From CAMAUF01 sp046152925 (lineage in GTDB: Bacteria; Chloroflexota; Dehalococcoidia; Tepidiformales; Tepidiformaceae), in assembly GCA_046152925.1 (NCBI GenBank), contig JBJXFX010000057.1:1-30792 (forward strand): DNA of 30,792 bases. Direction: 5' to 3'. Shown here piece by piece: positions 7,607-14,899 of the stretch (the stretch's first letter is position 1; every line of letters begins with the position of its first letter). The notes under the pieces were generated by a model. That model did not search any database and was not told the origin of the DNA. It worked only from the letters and a program-made list of their open reading frames with translations. Position numbers and translations under genes: made by a program.

Positions 7607-7670
7607 TGAGCCAAGGCTCATGAAAATCGAAAACATGAGCCTTGGCTCATCATCGATGACCCAAGCCTCA
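7607..7670. repeat. cluster of TGAGCC-NN-GGCTCA palindromes
   Basis: Three copies: TGAGCCAAGGCTCA at 7607-7620, TGAGCCTTGGCTCA at 7636-7649 and TGACCCAAGCCTCA (two mismatches) at 7657-7670. The first two are inverted copies and together form a 16-bp perfect stem (7607-7622 with 7634-7649) with an 11-nt A-rich loop. A half-site TGGCTCA follows at about 7695. Offsets between copies are 29 and 21 bp. It sits in a 267-nt gap between converging genes that otherwise holds only the kelch hairpin. No T-run flanks either side. Confidence 0.75.
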
Positions 7671-7712
7671 TTCCCTCGGTAAGCCAGCTACGGATGGCTC
7701 ATCCGCCAGCCC

Positions 7713-8924
7713 CTAAACCTGCTGCCAGAACCCGAGCACGCCGGCCGCGTGCAACCGCTCCAACGAGGCATCGTCCAGCCCCAGTTCGGCCTTCAGCACC
7801 TTCGCCGTGTGCTCCCCCAAGAGCGGCGCCGGCACCACCTCCACCTTCGACTTGCTCAGCCGGATCGGCGGCGCGGGCATCTCGATTTCGCCCTTGGTCG
7901 GGTGCGTGTACTTCATGATCGCGTTGCGCGCGCGGAGGTGCTTGCAGTTAAAGATGTCGTTCGAGTCGTACACCGCGCCGACGGGCACGTTCCGCGCCCC
8001 CAGGTACTCCATCGCCTCGAATTTCGTCCGCTGCAGCGTCCACGAGCTGATCGCGGCTTCCAGGGCGTCGGCGTTCTTCCAGCGCTCGGCCCAGGTCGTG
8101 AAACGCTCGTCGGCCACGAGCTCTGGCATATCGAGCGCCCGCGCCAGGTCGTCCCATTGCCGGTCGGTGACGACCATCGTGAAGATGTAGTCGTTCGGCC
8201 CCCCGCCCTTGCACGGGAACGTGCTCGCCGTCGGGACGAACCGCCGGCCCGTCCGCGGGATCGGCTTTGGCGCGTGCCGCTCCTTCGTCGACATCTGCAT
8301 CTTCATAAAGTTCACGACGGTCTCTTGCATCGAGACCTCGACGACCTGCCCTTCGCCCGTCTTCAGCTTCTGGACGTAGGCCGCGATGATGCCCATCGCG
8401 GCGTGCATGCCCGTCCCCGTGTCGGCGACGGTCGCGCCGGGGCGCATCGGCGGCCCATCCGGCTCGCCCGTCACGCTAAAGGCGCCGCCCGCGGCCTGCG
8501 CCACCCAGTCATAGGACTTGAAGTCCTTGTATGGTCCACTCGTCCCGTAGCCCTTGATCGTGCAGTAGATGACGCCAGGGTTGTGCTGCTTGAGCACCTC
8601 GTAGCCGACGCCGAGCTTCTCCATCGTCCCGAGGGTGAAGTTCTCAACGACGACATCGACCTTGGGGACCATCTGGAGGAAGAGGTCGCGCCCTGCGTCC
8701 GTGTCGAGGTTGATGGCGACGCTCTGCTTGTTGTGGTTAAAGGAGAGGAAGTAGAGGCCGTCGCGGGCGTCGGTGGCGGCGCTGCGGCGGCCGGGGTCGC
8801 CCCGGCCGGGCATTTCGACCTTGTAGACGGTCGCGCCGAACCAGGCGAGGTACTGGGAGCAGGTTGTCCCGGCCTCGTACTGCGTGAGGTCAAGGACTTT
8901 CATGCCATCGAGCGCTGCGGCCAT
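7713..8924 (-). CDS. CaiB/BaiF family (class III) CoA-transferase, copy 1
   Basis: A 403-residue class III CoA-transferase, the family of formyl-CoA transferase, CaiB and alpha-methylacyl-CoA racemase. The N-terminal block GMKVLDLTQYEAGTTCSQYL, then GATVYKVE, NHNKQSVAINL and VVVENFTLGTMEKLG are family hallmarks. The expected catalytic aspartate is Asp168 in GATVADTGTG. It should move CoA between an acyl-CoA donor and a carboxylic acid; the substrate cannot be told. GGAG lies 8 nt before the ATG. It is clearly paralogous and equal in length to the gene at 9866-11077, and each has a vapBC locus immediately upstream on the same strand. The 183-nt stretch before it (8925-9107) holds no supportable gene. 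Confidence 0.93.
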   Translation of the reverse strand: MAAALDGMKVLDLTQYEAGTTCSQYLAWFGATVYKVEMPGRGDPGRRSAATDARDGLYFLSFNHNKQSVAINLDTDAGRDLFLQMVPKVDVVVENFTLGTMEKLGVGYEVLKQHNPGVIYCTIKGYGTSGPYKDFKSYDWVAQAAGGAFSVTGEPDGPPMRPGATVADTGTGMHAAMGIIAAYVQKLKTGEGQVVEVSMQETVVNFMKMQMSTKERHAPKPIPRTGRRFVPTASTFPCKGGGPNDYIFTMVVTDRQWDDLARALDMPELVADERFTTWAERWKNADALEAAISSWTLQRTKFEAMEYLGARNVPVGAVYDSNDIFNCKHLRARNAIMKYTHPTKGEIEMPAPPIRLSKSKVEVVPAPLLGEHTAKVLKAELGLDDASLERLHAAGVLGFWQQV

Positions 8925-9107
8925 CTTGGGACTCCGGGAGGGTGTGGGGCCAGTCTACGCGAGGCACTGTCGAGGGCGAATCCGTCGATGGGGGTCACAG
9001 GATCCCGCTCAGACTCCCACTCCTCGACCAGTTCGACGACCGCGTGCTATTGGGCGAGCCCTGGTGGGAAAGGCTCTGGCAGCGGGACGCACGTTCGAAG
9101 ACGGGCG

Positions 9108-9536
9108 TCACTGTCCGGCGAACGGATTCTCGACGCGGAGGCCGTCGATGAGCTGCCCGTGCTGGAGGTCCTCGGTGAGGAGCCGGGTGCAGCCGGCTTC
9201 GTGGGCCGCAGCGACAATGAGCGAGTCGTAGAAGCTAAAGCGGTAGCGGTCTTGGACGGCAAGAGCGCGCTCATAGAGTTCGGCCGAGGGGTGGACTCTC
9301 CAGAGCGGGACCAGAACCTCGCGGAGAAAGCTCCGCAACTGAGACTGGTCGCCAGGTTGCGGACCGCGTCTGCTCAGGACGCTCAACGCTTCCTGCACGA
9401 CCTGAAAGCTAATCACTGCACCTTCGGTTGGCGCGCGGGTGATGAGCGACTCGGCCTGGCGCCGCTTCGCGGTATCGACGCGCTCGAAGAGATAGACGAA
9501 CGGGTTCGTGTCGATGAAATCAAGGTCAGCGGGCAT
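9108..9536 (-). CDS. VapC-like PIN-domain toxin
   Basis: A 142-residue PIN-domain protein, predicted to be a Mg-dependent RNase and the toxin of a type II toxin-antitoxin pair. The acidic active-site residues are visible: Asp9 (FIDTNPFVYLFE), Glu49 (VVQEAL), Asp104 (FYDSLIVAAA) and Asp123 in LLTEDLQHG. Its start overlaps the 3' end of the antitoxin gene by 11 nt, the usual translational coupling. The gene is intact, unlike its relative at 11154-11563. Its cellular RNA target is unknown. Confidence 0.92.
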   Translation of the reverse strand: MPADLDFIDTNPFVYLFERVDTAKRRQAESLITRAPTEGAVISFQVVQEALSVLSRRGPQPGDQSQLRSFLREVLVPLWRVHPSAELYERALAVQDRYRFSFYDSLIVAAAHEAGCTRLLTEDLQHGQLIDGLRVENPFAGQ

Positions 9537-9750
9537 TTCGTTCTTCCCGCGACAATCGGACGCCGCTCATGTCGACCCGCAATTGGAGGTCGCGGATGAC
9601 CGCCATCATCTTGGCGGCTTCGCGTTCGCGCTTCGCGTACTCCTTCAGCCACGCCTGGAACTCTTCGTCGAGGGTCCTGCCGCGTGCGGCTGCGCAGGCT
9701 CGCGCCGCCGCGAGATCAGCCTCGTCTGCCGCCAACGTGATGGTGTCCAT
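9526..9750 (-). CDS. VapB-like antitoxin, copy 1
   Basis: A 74-residue partner of the PIN toxin. The start at 9750 is chosen because GGGAGG sits 7 nt before it; an upstream ATG at 9774 lacks such a site. The N-terminus MDTITLAADEADLAAARA looks like a short beta strand and helix of a ribbon-helix-helix-type DNA-binding domain, followed by a charged helix (EEFQAWLKEYAKRERE) and a C-terminal tail (RVDMSGVRLSREERN) that would wrap the toxin. Such antitoxins usually also repress their own promoter. It closely resembles the antitoxin at 11556-11777. Confidence 0.85.
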   Translation of the reverse strand: MDTITLAADEADLAAARACAAARGRTLDEEFQAWLKEYAKREREAAKMMAVIRDLQLRVDMSGVRLSREERNAR

Positions 9751-9865
9751 GGCGTCGCCTCCCGCAGTCAGCATATCGCATCTGAACCGGCGTTCTGCCG
9801 GGGCCTCTCCGGACGGACCAGCCGGACAACCGTCGAAGAAACTCCGGATGACTGAGCGGGCCCCC

Positions 9866-11077
9866 TCACCCGACCGGCCGGCAGAGGCCGATCGAGCCCG
9901 CCGCCGCCAGTTCCGCGACGCGCCCCTCGTCGAGGCCCAGCTCGCCGCGAAGCACCTCGGCGGTGTGCTGGCCGAGCAGCGGCGCCGGGACGACGGGCAC
10001 CACCGACTCGCTCAAGTGCACCGGCGGCGCGGGCATCTTCACTTCGCCACGCCCGGGGTGCGTGTAGGTCAGGATCTGGCCGCGCGCGTTCAGGTGTTTG
10101 CAATCGAAGATGTCGCGGGAGTCGTAGACCGCGCTGACGGGCACGCCTTTCGGGGCGAGGTACTCCATCACCTCCCATTTCGTCCGCGTGCTCGTCCACT
10201 TCGCGATCTCGGCGTCAAGCGCCTCGCCGTTGCGGGCGCGACCCTGCGGGGTCGTGAAGCGCTCGTCGGTGGCGAGGTCGGGCCGGTCGATCGCGGTGAA
10301 CAACGCGTCGAGCATCCGGTTGGTCACGACCATGAAGAAGACGTAGTCGTTCGGCCCGCCGGGCGCGCACGGGTAGAGGCTCGTCGGCGAGACCGACCGG
10401 TTGCCGCGCCGCGGCACGATCTCGTCCTGGTAGCGCTCTCGATAGGAGATCTGGGTCTTCATGAAGTTGACCATCGTCTCCTGCATCGAGATCTCGACGA
10501 TCTGGCCCTTCCCGGTGCGCAGCTTCTGGACGTAGGCCGCGATGATCCCCATGGCCGCGTGGTTGCCCGTGCCCGTGTCGCCGACCGTCGCGCCCGGGCG
10601 CATCGGCGGGCCATCCATCTCGCCCGTCACGCTAAAGGCGCCGCCGGAGGCCTGTGCGACCCAGTCGAAGCTCCGGAACTCGCTGTAGGGGCCGTGGGTG
10701 CCGAACCCCTTGATCGTCGCGTAGATAATCCCGGGGTTGTGGGCCTTGAGGACCTCGTATCCCAGCCCGAGGTCTTCCATCGTCCCGAGCGAGAAGTTCT
10801 CGACGACGACATCGACCTTGGGCACGAGGTCCAGGAAGAGCGCCTTGCCGGCCGGAGAGGCCAAATCGAGCGCCACCGACTTCTTGTTGTGGTTAAAGGA
10901 GAGAAAGTAGAGTGAGTCGCGGCCACCGCCCTCGGTGCCGCGGCCAGGGTCGCCGATGCCCGGACGTTCGACCTTGTAGACGGTGGCGCCGAACCAGGCG
11001 AGGTACTGCGAGCAGGTCGTCCCTGCTTCGTATTGCGTAAGGTCGAGGACTTTCATGCCAGCGAGGGCCGCATCCAT
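9866..11077 (-). CDS. CaiB/BaiF family (class III) CoA-transferase, copy 2
   Basis: A 403-residue paralogue of the gene at 7713-8924, with the same N-terminal block (GMKVLDLTQYEAGTTCSQYL), NHNKKSVALDL, VVVENFSLGTMEDLG and the expected catalytic aspartate Asp167 in GATVGDTGTG. The two are strongly similar along their whole length, with the C-terminal third most different, so substrate range may have diverged or they may form a hetero-oligomer. The start at 11077 aligns exactly with copy 1 and has AAGG 8 nt upstream; the longer reading from 11125 has no support. It lies 76 nt after the broken vapC. Confidence 0.93.
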   Translation of the reverse strand: MDAALAGMKVLDLTQYEAGTTCSQYLAWFGATVYKVERPGIGDPGRGTEGGGRDSLYFLSFNHNKKSVALDLASPAGKALFLDLVPKVDVVVENFSLGTMEDLGLGYEVLKAHNPGIIYATIKGFGTHGPYSEFRSFDWVAQASGGAFSVTGEMDGPPMRPGATVGDTGTGNHAAMGIIAAYVQKLRTGKGQIVEISMQETMVNFMKTQISYRERYQDEIVPRRGNRSVSPTSLYPCAPGGPNDYVFFMVVTNRMLDALFTAIDRPDLATDERFTTPQGRARNGEALDAEIAKWTSTRTKWEVMEYLAPKGVPVSAVYDSRDIFDCKHLNARGQILTYTHPGRGEVKMPAPPVHLSESVVPVVPAPLLGQHTAEVLRGELGLDEGRVAELAAAGSIGLCRPVG

Positions 11078-11153
11078 AGACGTAACCTTGGGGAGGGATT
11101 GGCGGCAGTCTAGGCTACTGGCCATCCCCGGCGCGAGTGCTCATCACCGGGGC

Positions 11154-11563
11154 TTAACGGAAGGGGTCTTCGACGCGCAGCCCCTCGATGACCTGGCCAT
11201 GTTGGAGGTCCTCAGTGAGCAGCCGGGTGCAGCCAACTTCGAGCGCGGCCGCCACGATCAGCGAGTCGTAGAACGCGAACCGGTAGCGGCCCTGTCCAGG
11301 GCCCGCCGGTAGAGCTCGACACTCGGCTGGATGCGCCAGAGGGGCCAGAGAACGCGCTCGAAGACGCTGTCCAAGTCGCTGCGCGTCAGCGGCCGGGGCA
11401 CTCCGGTGCTGAGCACTTTGAGGGTCTCTGGACCACCTGAAAGCTAATCACAGCCCCGTCGCGTAGCGCGTCCCGCATGACCTCACGCGCCCGCTCCTGC
11501 TTCGTCGCGTCGCCGGGGTCAAATGCGTAAAGTGAATGAGTTGGAATCGAGGAAATCACTCAT
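11154..11563 (-). pseudogene. vapC pseudogene (frameshifted PIN-domain toxin)
   Basis: Reading the minus strand in shifting frames gives a PIN protein parallel to the intact VapC at 9108-9536. It starts at ATG 11563 (MSDFLDSNSF), overlapping the antitoxin stop. A frameshift near 11530 moves to the frame encoding DPGDATKQERAREVM and GAVISFQVVQ. A second near 11427 falls at the catalytic Glu position (a base seems lost from CAGGAG) and leads to TLKVLSTGVPRPL and LWPLWRIQPSVELYRRAL. A third near 11300 leads to RYRFAFYDSLIVAAALEVG and LLTEDLQHGQVIEGLRVEDP, ending at the TAA at 11154. Three indels make sequencing error an unlikely full explanation, so no functional toxin is expected. Confidence 0.88.
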
Positions 11564-11777
11564 TGCGCTCTTCGCGCGTGTATCGGCGGCCGCCGACATC
11601 GACGCGCGCCGCAATGCCGGCAACGATCGCCATCACCTCCTGGACCTCCGCCTCGCGCGCGGCGTAGTCGCCGAGCCATCGCTGAAACTCCGCGTCCAGG
11701 GTGGTCCCGCGCAGCGTTGCGACGCGCGCAGCCGCCTCAATGTCCGCTTCGTCCGCCGTCAAGGTGATCGTCGCCAT
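11556..11777 (-). CDS. VapB-like antitoxin, copy 2 (orphan)
   Basis: A 73-residue antitoxin closely similar to copy 1: MATITLTADEADIEAAARVA against MDTITLAADEADLAAARACA, then EFQRWLGDYAAREAEV and a tail ending YTREERNE. The start at 11777 matches copy 1. TACACT lies 7 nt before it with no Shine-Dalgarno site, suggesting leaderless expression. Its toxin partner is a pseudogene, so it is either drifting or kept because it can neutralise or regulate the intact copy. Whether it still binds VapC copy 1 is unknown. Confidence 0.82.
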   Translation of the reverse strand: MATITLTADEADIEAAARVATLRGTTLDAEFQRWLGDYAAREAEVQEVMAIVAGIAARVDVGGRRYTREERNE

Positions 11778-11784
11778 GTCCAAG

Positions 11785-11790
11785 AGTGTA
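11785..11790 (-). promoter_or_regulatory. probable -10 box, leaderless vapB copy 2
   Basis: TACACT ends 7 nt before the ATG at 11777. It is back to back with the box at 11833-11838 in a 68-nt divergent gap. Confidence 0.4.
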
Positions 11791-11832
11791 GAACGGTGCC
11801 AGGCCCGGATCGCGCCGCCGCGCACTGTTCGC

Positions 11833-11838
11833 TACGCT
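11833..11838 (+). promoter_or_regulatory. probable -10 box, leaderless winged-helix gene
   Basis: TACGCT ends 7 nt before the GTG at 11846; no Shine-Dalgarno site precedes that GTG. The same hexamer precedes the FAD dehydrogenase gene. Confidence 0.4.
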
Positions 11839-11845
11839 ATCCCGC

Positions 11846-13060
11846 GTGAGCGGCGACCTAGAATCCCGGATCCGAGCCTGGAGCGCCCATCGTCAGGGCC
11901 TCGACGGCTCCCTCGCGGGGGCCTCGCCCGCTGGCGTGCTGGAAGCCGCCGGCTGGGCGCGGACGGTCGGCGGGGTGAACCCGTATCTCACGTTCGCGGC
12001 GCGAAACGGCGCAAGTCGCGCCGTCATTGAGGCCGCGGTGGTGGCCGAGGAAATCCACGAGCTGCCTTCGGCCCGCGGCTGCACGTACCTCCTCCCCAAG
12101 GCGCACTACGCGCTCGGGCTCGCCGTAGGGTGGTCCTTTGGCGTCGAGAAGGGCGAGATCGCAGTCGCCAGGAAGCACCTCGGCGTGACCGAGGCTGAGC
12201 TTGAGGGGCTCTGCGAAGACGTCCTGCGCGCGCTCGAATCGGGCCCGCAGGACCCCGCGCAGCTGCGGGCGACGCTGGGCGACCGCGTGCGATCCTTCGG
12301 CGACGCGGGAAAGAAGCGCGGGATCACGACCTCCCTTCCGCTAGCGCTCGGGTTGCTCCAAGTCCGCGGCGAAATCCGGCGGATTCCCGCGACCGGCCGC
12401 CTCGACAGCGAGCGCTACCTGTACGCGCCGTGGCCTACGAACCCCTTGCGGGGGGTTGGCTTCGGCGACCAAGCGTTCATCGAGCTCGCCCGGCTGTACT
12501 TCCGCTGGGCCGCACCGGCGACGATGAAGCACTTCCAGTGGTTCTCCGGGCTGGGCGTCGCCGCGGCCAAGGAGGCGATCGCCCCACTTGGCCTCGTCCC
12601 GATCGAACTCGGCGACAACCGGCTGCTGTTTCCCGATGACTTCGAGGCGTTGCACTCCTTCACCGTCCCCACGGGATCGCAGTACCGGCTCGTCTCCGGC
12701 ATGGACGCGATCGTGCTCTTGCGCCGCGACCACCTCGCCCTCCTCCCTGACGAGGACCGTCACTTCGCCGTGATCCTGGACGAGCGCGTGGCAGAGATGA
12801 CGGGCCTGAGCGACCTGCCGTACAACGCGATCCTGGACCGCGGCCGCATCGTCGGCTTCTGGGAGTACGATCCGGAGCAGGCCACGATCGTGTGGGCGAC
12901 CTTCCGGCCGGAGGCGAGCGAGCTGGAGAACGAGGTCCGCCGCACCAAGGCATTCATCCGCGACGAGCTCGGCGACGCTCGTTCGAACAGCCTCGATAGC
13001 CCGAAGGCGCGCGCTCCCCGCCTGGCCGCGCTCCGTGCCATGGCTCAGAACCCGGCCTGA
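11846..13060 (+). CDS. winged-helix DNA-binding protein (AlkZ/YcaQ-like, HTH_42 family)
   Basis: A 404-residue protein matching the winged-helix family that includes the DNA glycosylases AlkZ and YcaQ. Evidence is the overall length and order: an N-terminal RQGLDGS and AGW...NPYLTFAARNG region, a helical middle with LPLALGLLQVRGEIRR, the APATMKHFQWFSGLG block, and a C-terminal domain with MDAIVLLRRD, ILDRGRIVGFWEYD and IVWATF. Family glycosylases carry a Q-x-Q-type catalytic motif near the N-terminus; here I read WARTVGGVNPYL in that neighbourhood and see no Q-x-Q, so glycosylase activity is uncertain. It starts at GTG and is followed after 16 nt by the PPOX gene, probably one operon. Confidence 0.8.
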   Translation: MSGDLESRIRAWSAHRQGLDGSLAGASPAGVLEAAGWARTVGGVNPYLTFAARNGASRAVIEAAVVAEEIHELPSARGCTYLLPKAHYALGLAVGWSFGVEKGEIAVARKHLGVTEAELEGLCEDVLRALESGPQDPAQLRATLGDRVRSFGDAGKKRGITTSLPLALGLLQVRGEIRRIPATGRLDSERYLYAPWPTNPLRGVGFGDQAFIELARLYFRWAAPATMKHFQWFSGLGVAAAKEAIAPLGLVPIELGDNRLLFPDDFEALHSFTVPTGSQYRLVSGMDAIVLLRRDHLALLPDEDRHFAVILDERVAEMTGLSDLPYNAILDRGRIVGFWEYDPEQATIVWATFRPEASELENEVRRTKAFIRDELGDARSNSLDSPKARAPRLAALRAMAQNPA

Positions 13061-13076
13061 GTCGAAAATCCCGCGC

Positions 13077-13505
13077 ATGGCCTTCGAAACGGATGCCCTC
13101 GAGATCCTCACCGGGAAACACGTCGGCGTGCTCGGCACGATCCTCGCCGCCGGGTCGCCGGGCCTGGCCTGCGTTTGGTACGGGTTCGATGGCGAGGACA
13201 TCATCATCGCGACGCCCGCCGGCCGCCGGAAGGACAAGAACGTCCGCAACGACCCGCGCGTGTCGTTCTTGGTCGACGCCAGCGACCACGCGCAGCCGAT
13301 CGGCGGTTACAAGGGCGTCGAAGTTCGCGGCGTGGCGGAGATGGAGCCAGACCCGGACGGCGCGCTTCGCCGCCAGATCGTCGGGCGCTACCTGGACCCC
13401 ATCCCGCCGGAGTTCGAGCAGCGGATCACCGAAGAAGAGCGCGTGATCATCCGCATCCGGGCGTCGCGCGTGCGTGTCTGGGACTTTTCACGGGGGCGAA
13501 GGTAG
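13077..13505 (+). CDS. PPOX-class (F420/FMN split-barrel) family protein
   Basis: A 142-residue protein of the pyridoxamine 5'-phosphate oxidase-like split barrel, the type often annotated as F420-dependent. The N-terminus (ALEILTGKHVGVLGTILAAG) leads into the barrel strands VWYGFDGEDIIIATP and the cofactor-contact segment GRRKDKNVRNDPRVSFLVD, followed by GVEVRGVAEM. Such proteins bind FMN or F420 and reduce small molecules, or only bind the cofactor. The ATG at 13077 begins at the domain edge; no clear Shine-Dalgarno site is seen, which fits coupling to the winged-helix gene 16 nt upstream. Its stop lies 2 nt from the convergent coaD stop. Confidence 0.85.
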   Translation: MAFETDALEILTGKHVGVLGTILAAGSPGLACVWYGFDGEDIIIATPAGRRKDKNVRNDPRVSFLVDASDHAQPIGGYKGVEVRGVAEMEPDPDGALRRQIVGRYLDPIPPEFEQRITEEERVIIRIRASRVRVWDFSRGRR

Positions 13506-13507
13506 GG

Positions 13508-14002
13508 TCACTGGCCCGGAGCCGGGCGGCCGAATTTCGCGTGCAGTCGCGCTTCGACCAGGTCCGGGACGATCCCGTGGAGGTTGCCTCCGAGTTGGGC
13601 CGCCTCCTTGATCAACGACGAGCTCACGAAGAAGTAGTCGTTCGCCATGATGAAGACGGTCTCGATCCCGGGGCCGAGATGTCGATTCATGTTCGCCATC
13701 TGGAGCTCGTATTCGAAGTCGCCGACCGCGCGGAGGCCGCGCAATACGACATTGACGCCCTGTTTCCTGGCGTAGTCCACCAGCAGTCCGCCTTCGAATT
13801 TGTCGATCTCCACCCGCGTGTCGTTCTCGACGGCGTTTTGAATCATCTCGATCCGTTCGTCGACAGAGAAGAGTGGCGCCTTACTCGTGTTCGTGAGCAC
13901 AGCAACGATGATGCGGTCAAACGCCACCAGGCCCGCCTTGATGATGGCGACGTGGCCATTCGTGATCGGGTCGAAGCTTCCGGCGTACACGGCGTCGGTC
14001 AA
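13508..14002 (-). CDS. coaD: phosphopantetheine adenylyltransferase
   Basis: A 164-residue nucleotidyltransferase that converts 4'-phosphopantetheine and ATP to dephospho-CoA, the penultimate step of coenzyme A synthesis in the cytoplasm. Diagnostic motifs are YAGSFDPITNGH (the T/H-x-G-H nucleotide-binding motif), VVLRGLRAVGDFEYELQMA and FVSSSLIKE. Length is typical. The start is TTG, preceded by GAGGAG about 8 nt upstream. The segment MANDYFFVSSS departs slightly from the usual MTS-x-Y-x-F-I-SSS. It runs head-on into the PPOX gene with a 2-nt gap. Confidence 0.97.
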   Translation of the reverse strand: MTDAVYAGSFDPITNGHVAIIKAGLVAFDRIIVAVLTNTSKAPLFSVDERIEMIQNAVENDTRVEIDKFEGGLLVDYARKQGVNVVLRGLRAVGDFEYELQMANMNRHLGPGIETVFIMANDYFFVSSSLIKEAAQLGGNLHGIVPDLVEARLHAKFGRPAPGQ

Positions 14003-14086
14003 AACGAAGGCTCCTCAGGCGGCGATAGACGTTGCGTCAGGGGAACCTTGACCTATCAGCCGGTCGGCCGCAACTTGCCGGCCCGT

Positions 14087-14467
14087 TTACGTCGGCGGGA
14101 GCGGGCCGCTGACGGAGAGGACGTTGCCGTCTGGGTCCGTGAACCAGGCGACGCCGCCGCCCCCGGGACTCCAGATCCCGAGCTCGTCCTGCGGCATGCC
14201 AGGGTACCGCGTGAATGCGACGCCTCGCGCAGCCAGCCCAACCACGGCCGCGCGCACATCCGGGACCTCCCAACCGAGGACCGTCCCCGGCAGCGGCGTG
14301 TGGCGCTCAACCTTCGCCGCGCGGACCGTGACGCCGCCCGATTCGAAGACGAGCGCGAACGGCGAATCGTCGACGAGCCGGAGCCCGAGCACGTCTTCGT
14401 AGAAGGCTCGAGCCCGCACTGCATCGGTGATGTGGACGAAAGCGACCGGCGTCATCTGGCCAAGCAT
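14087..14467 (-). CDS. VOC superfamily (glyoxalase/bleomycin-resistance-like) protein
   Basis: A 126-residue vicinal-oxygen-chelate protein with two beta-alpha-beta-beta-beta modules. PVAFVHITDAVRARAFYEDVLGLRLV opens the first and VAWFTDPDGNVLSV closes the second. His12 and the C-terminal DPDGN region are at the places where such proteins bind metal or substrate. Substrate is unknown. AAGGGG lies at good spacing before the ATG. It lies just downstream of the SnoaL-like gene (26-nt gap), likely co-transcribed. Confidence 0.87.
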   Translation of the reverse strand: MLGQMTPVAFVHITDAVRARAFYEDVLGLRLVDDSPFALVFESGGVTVRAAKVERHTPLPGTVLGWEVPDVRAAVVGLAARGVAFTRYPGMPQDELGIWSPGGGGVAWFTDPDGNVLSVSGPLPPT

Positions 14468-14493
14468 GTACGGCCCCTTTCAGCGCACGCAGC

Positions 14494-14835
14494 TTAGCTG
14501 GCCACCAGCAACTCGTCGCGCTGCCGGATGATCTTGCCATCCCGGACTTCCACGGTGCTGCAAATCGGGACCGGGACGGTGCCCGCTCCTCCGCGGGCGA
14601 ACATCTCGGCCACGCTGACGTTGCCCTGCGAGACGACGGACCAAAGCTCGACCTCTCCATCGAGGCCTTCGACCATGTCGCGCGCGCGGCGGATGACGCT
14701 CTCGGCGCCCTCCTCGGGCCAGCCAGAACCGGACTCGCGCCGGTAGTCGGGATGGAAGAGCGACCGGAACTGGTCCCAGTCGCGGCTGTTCAGCGCGCGG
14801 ACGATGTCCGCGTGCACCATCGCAGCGTTGTTCAT
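14494..14835 (-). CDS. SnoaL/NTF2-like small protein
   Basis: A 113-residue protein with the cone-shaped NTF2-like fold pattern: an N-terminal helix (DIVRALNSRDWDQFRSLFHP), a second helix (AESVIRRARDMVEGL), and C-terminal strands ending ICSTVEVRDGKIIRQRDE. That last strand is typical of SnoaL-like proteins. These act as small polyketide cyclases, hydrolases or ligand binders; no specific function can be assigned. AGGAGG precedes the ATG. Confidence 0.8.
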   Translation of the reverse strand: MNNAAMVHADIVRALNSRDWDQFRSLFHPDYRRESGSGWPEEGAESVIRRARDMVEGLDGEVELWSVVSQGNVSVAEMFARGGAGTVPVPICSTVEVRDGKIIRQRDELLVAS

Positions 14836-14899
14836 GTGTATGCGCCCCTCCTCAGCCTAACCCCGCCGACAGGGGATACGCCGTTGAGGGTTCGTGTGA

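Noticed and set aside
7607..7670. Palindrome cluster as an intrinsic terminator or mini-CRISPR
   Set aside because: No T-run follows the stem on either strand, and the copies are unequally spaced (29 and 21 bp) without spacer-like segments.
8925..9107. Possible small gene between vapC and CoA-transferase copy 1
   Set aside because: Short frames exist on both strands, but none has a ribosome binding site or a family resemblance, and nothing equivalent lies in the matching 76-nt gap of the second block.
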